Origin: Candidatus Omnitrophus fodinae SCGC AAA011-A17
Lineage (GTDB): Bacteria > Omnitrophota > Omnitrophia > Omnitrophales > Omnitrophaceae
Direction: 5' to 3'
Assembly (NCBI GenBank): GCA_000405945.1
Contig: ASOC01000002.1
Span: forward strand, 1 to 54,023
DNA: 54,023 nt
This document shows, in pieces, positions 1 through 12,200 of the stretch (positions are counted from its first letter, which is position 1; each line of letters opens with the position of its first letter). A program made the position numbers and the translations under genes. The notes below the pieces were generated by a model. It was not told the origin of the DNA and did not search any database. It was given only the letters and a program-made list of their open reading frames with translations.

Positions 1-240
1 ATCACAAAAATTCTGGTGGCTGATTTGCCTGAAAATATCAACGCGTTCGTAAGTGATGGTGTGGTAGTGATTAACGACAAGCTGATTCATCCTAAAAACG
101 GACAACCCGCTGACATTCGGAAAATAGCCCAGGCTTATATCCATGAAGTAGCCCACTTGTTTATGTCCAACCGGAAGATTCTTGCGCCGTTGGAAGCGGA
201 GCTGGTTGAAAAGGGGCGTTTAGATTCCAACGGAATCGCC
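1..240 (+). CDS. Fragment of an HExxH zinc metalloprotease-like protein, cut at both ends
   Basis: The plus frame is open from base 1. About 80 codons look like real protein: a strand-rich lead (ADLPENINAFVSDG, then VVVINDKLI) followed by the helix AQAYIHEVAHLFM. HEVAH at 142-156 fits the zincin HExxH motif, with two zinc-binding histidines and a catalytic glutamate. A third zinc ligand is not visible. After about base 240 the frame continues to a TGA at 847-849, but that tail is the antisense of the giant gene's helical repeats (serine/proline/isoleucine-rich) and is not credible coding. The fragment therefore has neither its start nor its end here. It may be a displaced, inverted part of the giant gene's true 3' portion or a piece of another locus. 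Peptidase activity is inferred from one motif. Confidence 0.55.
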
Positions 241-3200
241 ACCGTAAGTCCAATTTGCACCGCTTCACGACCCAAATTGAACTGCTTCCCAAGCAGTTCA
301 ATTCCATCAAGCTTGCCTACAGCTGCGTCTATATCCCCTCCAAACATCACAAGCCGTATCGCCAATAATCCTTCAGAACTCCCAAGTCTGTCTCGGATCT
401 GCACAACTTCAGTCATTTTTGATTCAAGACGTTCCATGCTGCCGCCTCCCATTATCCCGCCCAAAGCTTCTAATGCTTCATTCTTACCCAATGACTCCGC
501 GACACGACTGATTGCATCCGCCTTATCAATAGCAACGCTGAGGCCATCTGCCTTGCCCGTCATCAAAACAACTTCCAACGCCCGCTCACTGCCCGCCGTG
601 CCTAACTTGGGTATCTCCCCGATTTTCTTGATCAAATCCATGTTCCCGGTCTTAAGCGTTTCATGCACGCCGTCCATCTTCCCGGTCACGAGCACGGCAT
701 CCAATGCCATTTCAGCACCCCTAGCGCCGAGGCCTGACGTTTCACCGACCTTCTTAATAGCATCCATGTTCTCACTCTTTGCCACTTCCGCCACGCCCTC
801 CATCTTTCCCGTCACTAACACAAAATCCAGCGCCTTCTGCAATCCCTGACTTTTATCTCCGGTCATTTCGCCAATTTTTTCTCCGGCCTGCTTAATTATG
901 TCTATGTTTTTGACTTTCGCGCCGGCGACATCGCTGACGCCAACAACCACGTCCACGCCTTCAGCGCCGCGCGCCAACGCGGTATCCAACAGCCGGTCAA
1001 AACTTACGCCGGCAGCCTTCGCGATTTCTTTCAAAGCCTCAAACCGCGTCTGCATCACGACATTACCGCTGGAATCTTTCAGCGCCTCACCGGTAACAGC
1101 GTCTATTTTCGGTATTTCCTTGGTCAACCCAAGCGCGTGATCGGCTCCGGTTACTATTGCCGTATCCAGCAATTTATCAAAACTGACGCCTGTCTTAATT
1201 GAAACTTCCAGCAGCGCAAACGCCTTTGTTGTGCCTTGACTATCAACGTGCCTTAATAAATCAATCGCCTGATCCGCTCCATGCACCAATGCCACATCGA
1301 TCAACTTAGCAAAACTTATACCGGTCTCGCTCTCGACATCGATCAACCTTTCAAGCTTTGTTGTTCCGGCGACATCCGAAGCCTTCAACAAATTAAGCGC
1401 GTGATCAGCTCCGCTCACCAGCGCCGTATCCAGCAATTTATCAAAACTGACGCCAATCTCGCGGGCGACATCCTTCAACCTATCAAACTTGTTTTTCCCG
1501 GCAACATCCGAAGCCTTCAACAAATTAAGCGCGTGATCAGCTCCGCTCACCAGCGCAATATCAAACAGCTTGTCAAAACTCACGTTTAGCTTCGAAGCGG
1601 CAGCAGTCAAAGCTTCAAGCTTCGGCACCGTCTCCATCGTCCCGTCAGCATTCTTGATATCCGCTGTCCCATGCGCCAATTCGATCGCCTTGTCTGCTCC
1701 GTGTACCAGCGCAATATCAAACAGCTTGTCAAAACTCACGTTTAGCTTCGAAGCGGCAGCAGTCAAAGCTTCAAGCTTCGGCACAGGCACCATCTTCCCG
1801 TCAGCATTCTTGATATCCGCTGTCCCATGCGCCAATTCGATCGCCTTGTCTGCTCCGTGTACCAGCGCAATATCAAACAGCTTGTCAAAACTCACGTTTA
1901 GCTTCGAAGCGGCAGCAGTCAACGCATCTAGCTTCGACACCGTCTCCATCGTCCCGTCAGCATTCTTGATATCCGCTGTCCCATTCGCCAAATTCAACAC
2001 CTTATCCGCCCCATGCACCAGCGCGATATCAAACAGCGTTTCAAAACTCCTTGCTATCCTTCCGCCATTTTCCTTTGCGGCGGCCTTCAGCGCATCCATA
2101 TTCGTTATCGCTTCATGCACATTGTCCATCTTCCCGGATCTCAGAACGGAATCTAAGGCCATTTCGAAACCAACATTTCCAAGCCCCGAGGCGGTAGCAA
2201 CTGTGTTGATTAAGTTCATGTTCCCAGTCGTCAACACTGCTTGCACCCCGTTCATCTTCCCGGTTGTGAGTACGGCGTCGAGCGCCTTCTCAAAACCGTT
2301 GATGGGACCCAATGCGTTGTAATGAATCTCTCTGCCGGCGGCCAAAAGCGTATCGATATTCAGTATCGTCACACCACTCGCATCCCTGGTCTGCCCGAGC
2401 ACGGCATTTAATCCTTCCCTATCGCCCCTAGTCAACACCGAGTCCACAGCCTTATCAAACGCGCGATCGAGACCAATCGTTAATCCAACAGCCCCCGTTA
2501 CTATGGTCCAAACCGAGTTCAAAGTCCCACTCTTAACGATCATCTCCAGCCCGTCTGTTTTGCCGGTCTTCAATATCGAGTCAAGGGCCCTTTCAAAACC
2601 ATTTCCCTCAACTCCATGGTAGTTTGCGGCTCTGTCAATTTTAGTTGCCCCGTCCCAAAGTATTCTTGCAACCCCCGCATTGATCCTCGCTATCCCGTCC
2701 GTATTGCCGCTCATCAATACCGAGTTAAGAGCCTTGTCAAAACCATTCACATCGGCATGATAATTATTTGCGAATGTATCAATTTTCTTCGCCGCATCCA
2801 ATACAGCATCCATCGTCCCGGACTCATTAACCTTCGTAATCCCTCTCATATTGCCACTCATCAATACCGAGTTAAGAGCCTTGTCAAAACCATTTTGTTC
2901 GGCGCCATGAATCGCTGCGGCGATGTCGATTATTTCTGCGGCGTCTACCACTTGGTCCATGGTCCCGGCTTTATTGATCTCTGCCACGCCGTCTATTTTC
3001 CCGGACGTTAAAACAGAATTCAAAGCCGCATCAATTCCCTTTGTATCAGAATTAAACTTTGACGCCTCTCTATCGATTTTCTTCGCGGCATCTACCACTT
3101 GTTTCATGGTCCCTGCTTCATTAATCTTCAACACGCCGTCTATTTTGCCAGTCCTTAGCACGGCACCCAAAGCCATCCGCGTCGCATCATTCTGTCCCTT

Positions 3201-6200
3201 GCCCGTCCAATCCGCGATTTCCTGGCCTGCGCTTCGAATCGCGCTCATATTGCCGCCTCTTAGCGCTGTTTCAACGCCAACCACGCTGTTGGTGCTTATC
3301 ACGGAACTAATACCCAGCAGAATGGCTTCATTGCCGAGGGCCGACGCCCTGGCAAGTTCTACGAGCCTGTCCATGTTCTTAAGCGCCAAATCCACGCCTT
3401 TGCCATCCTTGGCGCCCATCACCGCTTCCAGACCGGTCAATATGGCCTGGTCGCCAAGCTCGGACTTCTCTCCGAGTTTTACGATATCTGTCATATTGGC
3501 AAGCGCCAAATCCACGCCTTTGCCATCCTTGGCGCGCATCACCCCTTCCAAGCCGACCAATATCGCCCGATCGCCGACGCTCGATGCGGATCCAAGTGCT
3601 TTTATGTCAGCCATCTTCGCAATAGCCACAACAAGGCCTGTGGCATTCCCAGCCTTCACCACTTCAGTCAACCCAGTCAATATCGCACGATCACCCACGC
3701 CGGTATCCGCGCCGAGATTTTTGATATCGTTTATCCTTAAAATAGCCGCATCCAATCCGCTCAAGTTCCCGGCCTTCATCACCTGTTCCAAACCAATCAA
3801 TATCGCCTGGTCACCCACGCCCGTACTCCCTCCCAGACTTGTGATCTTGCTTATTTCAGTTATAGCCGCATTAAGACCTTTTTCATTTCCGGCTTTGATC
3901 ACCTCTTTCAATGCCACCAAAATGGCCTGTTCACCGACCCCGGTACGGCTTCCCATACTTGCGATGTCCGTAATCTTTAAAAGGGCCGCATCTAACCCTT
4001 TTTTCGCAACATCAGCGCCTTCAGTTCTGACCGTTTCCATCACAGCAGACAGAGCCGTTAAAATTGCAACAGCCCCATCGCGCACGCCCGCTCTAGATCC
4101 AATGTCTGTGATCTGATCCATTCTTATAAGGGCGACATCCAACCCTTGAGCATGCCCGGCACGCATCACCTCGGTCAGACCTAGCAAAACCGCTTTTTCA
4201 CCCAAACCCGACTGAAGCGCAACTGCGTCAATCTTGCCCATTCCGCGCATGGCCGCATCGATATTTCCACGCTTTATAACCTCGCCCAAAGCTGTCAGGG
4301 CCGCGTTATTGCCCCACCTCTCTCCGACCGCGTCAATCTTTGTCATATTTTTGAGCGCAAGGCTGACATTACCGCCGCCCATGGCCTCCAGAACAGCCAC
4401 GGTGGCACCTTCACGGCCCATTTGGCGGCCAACTTCTTGAATATCAGTCAGCTTTTTTTGGGCGGATTCAAGACTTCCGCCTTCGATCATCTTGAAGGCT
4501 ATGGCTACATCACCTTGACTGCCCAAGCGAACGGCTCTTACGAAATCACCGATTGTTCCGTTTCTCATATATCCGATGACCCACGAAAGCTCGACATTAT
4601 CCCCTCCGATTTGAATCCCGTGAATCATCATGGCGGCCGCGTTCTGCACTCCAAAATGGTCAACCAGTTTTGTCATTAGTATTGGATGCGCGCTGGTAAT
4701 AACTTTGATGATATCCGCGCCTTGTCTGACCGCGGCCGCGGCGACTTGAGCGGCACCGTCTTTGTCAAATCGCTCCACAAGGATATCCAGCCCTAACTTG
4801 AAGCGGGTCGAACCTGCGCCCGTCATCAAATCCGTAAAATTACGGCCCTTATCAATGGCCGCACCCGCAAGGACAACCGCGCCCATGGCGCCCAGTTTCC
4901 CGGCCGCTTCCGTGAGAGCCGCCTCATGCAAATTCACGAACCTCGTGAATTCCGTAATGCTTCCGCCCTTGCCAAGGTTTTCCAGAATCTTCCCGGCCAA
5001 AGCCACGGCCGCATGCGCGCCCATGTTGCCGCCGCCCAGAGCTTTGGCCGCGGCTTCCAAAGCCCTGAAATTATAATTCATGAAACGGCCGAAATCACCG
5101 CCGTTACTAAGAACATGGCCCATGAGAGTGGCTGCTGCCAGCCTGGCGGTATCGGTTCCGCCAAGGCGGTCGGCGGCTCCTATCAAATAGTAAAAGATGC
5201 CATTGGCATTCATGTACGCGTTCATATCAGTCTTTCCGTTTTCAAAAAGGACTCCTGCCACTTTTCCTGCAGAGGTTTTGTCCAAATCTTTGGCAAGGGT
5301 CTCAATGGCGGCCCTGTTATTCTTGAAATAAGTTTGCATCTCCTGGCCTGTTTTGAAATGGGGCACTGCCGCAAGGAAGCCTTCCCTGCCCACAACCTTA
5401 ATCATGTCTTTGAAACCGCCGGCCCCGGTTTGCTTGATGAATTTTGAAAAATCTTCCCCTGCCGCGAAACGGGTGATCAACTGGGCGGCTTCAGTGAATC
5501 CGAGCTCACGGATAGTCGTGTTGATTTCACTCTTGAACTTGTCCATAAACTCAGCCAGTTTTTCGGGCGATCCCATATGGCTGGCCAAGATGGCTGCGCC
5601 TTCAATGCCGAAACGGCTGAGGGCTTTACTCACCACATCAGCGCCCTGATTAAAAAAATCGCTGAACTTTCTGGAATCCTGGATCTGGGACACAAAAAAC
5701 GAGGCTCCGGACTTGCCAGCCAAGGCCGTTGCCTTGGCCAGACTGCCGTTGTCAATAATGCGGGTCATGTGTTCCATCAAAGCGTCAGCACCTTTGTCTT
5801 TCCAGGCGCCGAGCACGGCCCCTGCGTGACCCGCGCCAAAAACCCCAACCAGCGTATAAATCCCATGTCCCAGCTTGCCGATATACGCCGCAAAATCCGC
5901 GCCTTTTTGGTAAAACGTTTTGCCATCTTCCTTAGCAAACGGGTTCATGGCAGCAGCCGCCCCTTGCGCGCCGAGAACCTCAAGCGCTCGCCAAAGCGCG
6001 TCCCCGCGGCCGGTGGCTTTAACACCGTCCACAAATTGCTTGATGTCCGTGCCCCTTTCAAATACCTCCGTCACGGTTGCCAAGCCGTGAGAACCGCCGG
6101 CCTTCACGATATCCCGGACCACGTTACTACCCATTTCACGGAGTTGGCGGTTAAACTTTGCCTGTTGTTCAATGTGACTGGCACTGCCGATGGAGGCAAC

Positions 6201-9200
6201 AGAAATGGCTATTTTACTAGCTATGGCTTGCGCTGTTTGGGGGTCAAAACCGATCCCTATCAAAAAGCTTGTGAGAAAGCTTTCAGCCAAATTCACTTTG
6301 ATGCCGAATTGAAGCAAAGCGCCTGCGCCCGTTACTGAAGCTTTTGCCAGGGTCAAGCTCACGGCATCTACTACTTTGAAAGTAGCAGCGAGCAAATTGC
6401 TACCGGCGAATTTATTAGCCAGCGGCACCAATACTTTTCCCAATGTTTTCTCGTTAAACTCATTGATAGCGGCGGCTCCGATGCGCCTATCCAGGAACTT
6501 GAAAAAAGTGCCGATAATCGGCAAGCTTTCCACAAAAGGCAATATCACGGGCATCAAAAGCATGAAAAACGGCAGGTCTGCCATTAGATTGCCCACCATC
6601 TTCGCGGGGCCTTGCTCGAAAGAAGTTCCGATGAAATTTCCTTTCCAGTCAAAAAATCTTCCGCTCTCATGGGGATCCATGCCGCCAAAACTGAACACGG
6701 TCATGAGGAATTTATGCCCAAAGCCCAAGATAGAGCCCCAAATGCCGTCCGTAAGGTCTGCCTTTTCGCCGAGTTTGTCCGCTTTCTGCATCAACCATTT
6801 GCGTGAGTCAAAAGTACGGTTGCCTGTGAATGCTACAATGACAGCTTGAACACCCGAGAAAACCATCTGAATGACAGCATAAAGGCTAATTGAAAAATAA
6901 GCCATGCCCAGGGCCTCGCCAAAGGCCGCGATCCACGCTTCTGCAGCCAATGCCTTGCCGCTCAAACCAGAAATATTTCCCAATCCAAACATGGCCTTGG
7001 CCCGGGCCGGAATAAAACCCAGCCCGCTTCCGGTCTGGGATTTTACCAATTTCACAAAAGCCGCATTCTTGCCTCCAAATGTCCCAACTGCCCCGGCCAT
7101 GCCAACGGTGTATACAAGGCTCATCGCGATTTGCATCATGCCTTCTATGCCCAGGCCCGTTAATTGCCGGATCGTGTAGCCTTCACGCGAAACCATGGCC
7201 GTGCCCACCGCGATAACCAAGCCAGCACCGCTGGCAATCATTATGCCGCCCTGCGCCATCATGGCGACGGAACCGGCTTTTGCCAGCCATCCTGTCGCGC
7301 CGGCCAGCCCCGCTCTGCCGGCTAAAAACATGAACCTGCCGCCAATTATCAAGCCCACAGCAATAACGCCGCTGATCAAAATGCCGGCCCAGGGATGAGC
7401 ATCAAGCCAATCATCGATGCCCTTAAGCCCTTCTTTGATGACGCTGTTTTTTCTGCCCATGCGTTCGGCGGCTCTTTGGAATTGCTCAGTACCCACGTTC
7501 ACTAATCCAAAAGAAAGAAATGAGATGGCAATGCCAAAAGCCAAAGCCCCGAGAGAGAGGGAATTCCGGAAAATTTCGCGGACTTCGCCAGGCCGCGCCG
7601 TGCCTGTCAAATTTTTATATCCAGCTTTAACCGTGCCATAAAGCAAAGATGCACCGGCGACAGCGCAGGCCGCTGTGACTAACGCATACGTCCCACCCAA
7701 GAATGTTGAGCCTGCCGCAAATGCAGCCCCAGCGGCCCCACCGGTTACCCAAGTTAAAACGGCTAATACGATAATCCCAACAACGGCCCCGGCCCAAGCC
7801 AGGACTTTCCAGCCGCGGCCATATTCACCTTCCGCGGCGCGGCTCCATTTATCAACCACTAATTCAAAGCCGTAAGCGATTTGTTCACCCACCCACGCCA
7901 GGACAGATAAACGGTCTTTGAATGAAGTGAACGGATTGATGAGGTGACTAAGGGGCGAGTCTTTCTCAAGTCCAAGCAAATCATTAACAGCGGCTTCTCC
8001 CTTGTCCATGAGGACGCCGATCCCGTGAAAGATTTGCATGAAAAAGCCGCGGCTTTCAAACATCCAGGTGGGAGAGGCCTCGTCAAACGTGACTTCCGTT
8101 TTTTCGCTCACCAGACCAAACATTGATTTTTCTTCGCCGCTGTAGCCGGTTTCGGTCCTCTTCCTCCAGCTTCCATCCGCTCTTTCCTCATAAAGCATAC
8201 CGTCTTGATCCGCAACGCCGTTGCCTTTCTCCTCCCAGCCGAATAATCCCAGGCTGTAACCCACGACGGTAGTCTGGCCGTTTTTCTTTCTTGTCGTGAC
8301 GGTTTTATGATCACTGCCCGTTATTTCCTCGGTGATGTTATTGCCCTCTTCATCCTTGTAAGACTTCGTCATGCTCTTTTCCTTGGAGGTTCTCCCTTCC
8401 TTATGCCTTATCGATATTTTATGCTCCCAGCGGTACATCCCGTCCTCGCCCTTTTTCTTTTCATAGCTGTCATACCCGCTGATGCTGGTACCCTGTTTGT
8501 GCGGGTTGCCCCTGGCGTCTTCCCCTGTCTTACTTTCTTTTTTGACGACGATTTTTTCACCTCTCATTAGCCGCACTGCGACAGCTAAGCGGCTCACGTC
8601 AGGGGCGTCTTCCAAAGCCTTCGCCACCACCTCGAATAAATCGCCTATGTTTTTGACTCCGCTTATGTCAATCTCTTTACCGCCCTCTTCCAAGCTGTGT
8701 TCCACTCTTGTCTTCAGTTTTTTCGACCCATCCGGATTCAGTACTTCCTTCCCATCCTTATCCTTTTCCACATCCCATTGCCCGTCCTTTTTATCTTTAC
8801 CGTCTTTATCCTTTGCACCCTCCTCATCCACGAGCATGGTAGTGGTCGTGAGAATATCCCCGCCCGTTTCAATCCCGTTGCGTCCGATTGTCCGTGTTCC
8901 CTTGACTGTCCTATAGCCGATGACTTTGCCGCTCGGGTCTGTAAGGTCTATCTCTAAATTGTAATCTCTGCTGCCGCTCTCAATGTCGCCGTTCGTGTTA
9001 TAATCCGTGACTGCGTGGACGCCCTTTTCTTCATCGGAAATAACCCTTCTGCTGATCATTCCGAAATGGTCCGAGTTCGTGATTTCCGTTCGTTTCAGAT
9101 CCAGATATTGGGTGGTCGCCGTAGACACGGAATTGAGCAGGCCACCCTGGGCCGTCATCTCCGAGGTGGTAACCACTTCACGGGTGACGCGGACTTTCTC

Positions 9201-12200
9201 TTTTACGCCCTTTATCTTTTCATCCACCGTCGCATTGTCTTCCACAACTCTCCTGACTTGTTTAAAACTGCCGTCCGCGTTATAGAACCGTTGATACTCC
9301 TCTCTGCCGTTCCTGTTCTTGAAGCTTTCATATTCCCGCACGCCGTCGTTATAGCGGGTGATCAGTTTGCCCTGGCCCGTGTCCTTGACTTCCTCCACCT
9401 GCGCGCCGGTGACAAAAGACATCGTTTCCAGCTCGGACTTGGCCATGAGAACGGGCCTGGCCGTCAATCCGGGCAAATTGACCAGCACCGACTCGCGGGC
9501 AAGTTTCTGGCGCCGTTTTTCAATCTCTTTCTTGATGCCGGCCATGGTTTCCGCGTCGTGGCTGCCGGTTTCGATGATTCTTCCGCTGCGGCCGACAATG
9601 ATGTGCTCGCTGATGCGCTCCTCGATAGCGCCGGTTTCAGAAACCGTGTCGTTGTAATAGAGGTTGCTGTTGTAGGCGCGGGCACGCGAGGCCACGCTTC
9701 CGTCGCGGGTTTTGGACAAAGTGCCCAGCCGGATGAGCGACTGGTCGGCTATGGCGGACACATAATCATACGAGGTATTGGCCGTAAACTGCTCGGGATC
9801 GAATTCATAAAAATCCATGGTCAGATGACGTCCGAAGTTCTCGAAATTCGCGCGGCCTTTGAGGTAATCATCGCTGAACACCTTTTGATATTCAACTTTG
9901 TCCGACGTCAGGCCGTACTCGTAATAATCCCGTATCGGAGTCAGGGTGTTCTCGAAAAAGCTGGTGGCCAGTCCGCCGAGGTTGACCATTTTTTTATAGA
10001 GCAAATCATCCGAAGCGCCGTTGTAATGGAAGTCGCTGATAAGCGTCTGGTCAAAATAATGGGCAAGGTCCACCAGGACTGCCTCCTTCTTGTTCTTCAG
10101 GCCTTCAATACCGCCATTGGGCGAACCCACCGCGCCGTAATTCACGTTGCGGGTCAAATCTTCCAGGCGGTCATACAAATCAAAAAGCCCTTCTTGCGAC
10201 ATGACACCTCTGTCCACTCTTTTCGTAAACGCCTCAGCAAAATACCCTCCGCTCGTATCAGGGGTGTCTTTGATGAAAATAGCCGACCCAACGCCTTTTT
10301 TACGAATCGAATACGGAGAAGCTTTAAATTCTTCCGGATCGCCAAACCCCCTACGATCGCTTTCAACGCCGCTAGGATCGCTGTTTACAATCGACTTATT
10401 CCAGCTTTTGCCGAATATTCCCTCGATGCGGCCGCCGGGCAGGGTCATGTCCTTGAAAAATTGGGCGACAATTTCTTTCACGCCGCCCGAATAACCGGGG
10501 TCGGCGGTCAGAGTGGGCATGACACCGGTATACGCGGCGGAAAAATCGCCGCCGCTGTTAAAGGCGCTCACGACCGTTCCGTCTTTGTCCGTGTCCTTTA
10601 GCACGAAAAGTTCCTTGATGTCATCGGGCAAAGCGCCTTTGCCATCGATGCTGTGGAGCATGAACTTTCTGCGGATTTCCTCTTCTTTTTTGGCCAATGT
10701 CCCTTTCAGGGTTTTATAAACCGGCGTTCCGTCTTCAATATGGTCCACCACCCGGTTAAAACGGTCATCGCCGATAATGGACCTTTGGTAAATTTCAGAA
10801 ATAATGTTCTTGGGATTGCCTGTATATTTCGCATTTGTCCCGTATTTGAGGAACTCAACGTCTGTGATAATGCCCGCCTTGTAAAGATTGTAGAGGCCGT
10901 CAAGAAGCGCGGTGTTCGTGCTGCGCAGCGGAGTCTCCGAACCTCCGATCCCGGTCAGGGTGTTCAAGGCGGAATCGAGGTTGTCGGACCCGGTCGCAAA
11001 AAGCACCTTGACCACGCGGTTGTTGAAATCATCGTCCGAGTCAAAATATTTCGGGTCATTGCCCGTGATTGTCCCCAGGATGCGGGTGAGTTTTCTTTCC
11101 GGCTCGGTCATTTCAACTTCCAGGTGATTTCCGAGCATGGCGTCCAGGATTCTCATGCCCACGCCTTCGGCGACTTTCCTCGTGCCCTCCTGGGTTTCCG
11201 GGCCGTAACCGTCGGAATCGAATATTTTCATGAACCGAATGAAGCAGGCATTAAGATCCATGTCCGCGCCGGCCGCCCATCCGAATCCACCCGTGATCAT
11301 GGGCATCCACCACGCTTCGCTTCCCCGGTCGGGCAGCACGTAATTGCCTGCAAAAGTCCCGAAAAACAACTTGTTAAAAGACACCATCAAGTTCTGGAAC
11401 CCATCGTAATAGGCTTCATCAATGGCGTTCTGCCGCATGGCGTCCGTAAAAAACATATTGCCGGGTGTGAGCGAATTGTAAATCATGGAAGTTGAGTAAA
11501 TATCCGTACCCACGGCCCGCACAATGCGCCAGGCTTCTTTCAGCACGGCGAATCCAAGGTCGGCCGCTACAAGGTCATATCCCTGCATTTCCCGCAGGGT
11601 TCTGATTTTCTTATCCAGGCCTTTGGCCGTGACCATCAGGGCCTGAACGTTTTGGGTGTATGTCGTGAGAGAAGCAGTGACTGTGTTTTGGTAATCCGTC
11701 CAGAGCTGGTTCTCGGCCAGATGGAATTGGGACATCACTTTGGCAATACCGGAAGTAACATTTCCGACGAGACTGCCGCCGCCGCCCGTGACATGGGTCT
11801 GATAGATTTTGTTAATTTCCCGCTCAATCACCACCTCGCGAACCGCGCCCGGGGCATTCAGACCGGGCAAATCAGTCATGGTCTCGTAATGGGTCATAAC
11901 CGCCTCGTAATTGCGGGACATTTCATCGAACCATTTGTCAAACTCAGACGTCACCCATTTAAGGCCCTGGCCCATCACCAGCTCCTGCTCTTCACCCTTC
12001 TTGTTCACCGTGACCGTGATGAGCTGGGTGGGATTTTTCGGATCCGCTATTCTTTCCTCGACAATCTCATCCTTCGTCAGGTATTGCGTCAGATTATGAA
12101 GGATGGCGAAATTCCCCTCGGAAAGCGCCTCCAGCGGAGAGTTGAGCGAAAGCGCGAAAGGATCGCCCCAAATCTCACGGAAGTCTCCCAGCATGAACCG

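Larger units (their letters stand above)
240..6150 (-). repeat. C-terminal alpha-solenoid of 35-52-residue repeats
   Basis: Residues about 15930-17900. Tandem two-helix units with Ala/Gly/Leu packing. Sub-arrays: ~35-40-residue units (6140-4480; ARALEVLGAQGAAAAM type), 40-residue units (4480-3220; TGVGDQAILIGLEQVMKAG type), ~47-49-residue units (3250-2070; FDKALNSVLMSGNMRGI type), 44/52-residue units (2070-1130; FDKLFDIALVHGADKAIEL type) and ~45-residue units (1130-240; ALDAVLVTGKMDGVHE type). Such solenoids generally bind peptides or proteins. It follows the membrane cluster and is cut at the left junction. No named family was recognised. Confidence 0.75.

Noticed and set aside
275-303. Hairpin as a transcription terminator
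   Set aside because: No T-run follows on either strand and it lies within coding repeats.
241-849. Continuation of the plus-strand protease frame to the TGA at 847-849
   Set aside because: After about base 240 the product is the reverse shadow of the solenoid repeats, rich in Ser/Pro/Ile with no protease features.
1372-2040. Tandem repeats as a CRISPR array
   Set aside because: Periods are 132 and 156 bp, multiples of three, translated without break, and there are no short repeats with unique spacers.
2400-2450. RGD tripeptide in the solenoid as an integrin-type adhesion motif
   Set aside because: It occurs once in a repeat turn (LTRGDREG) where other copies have different residues, so it looks like chance.
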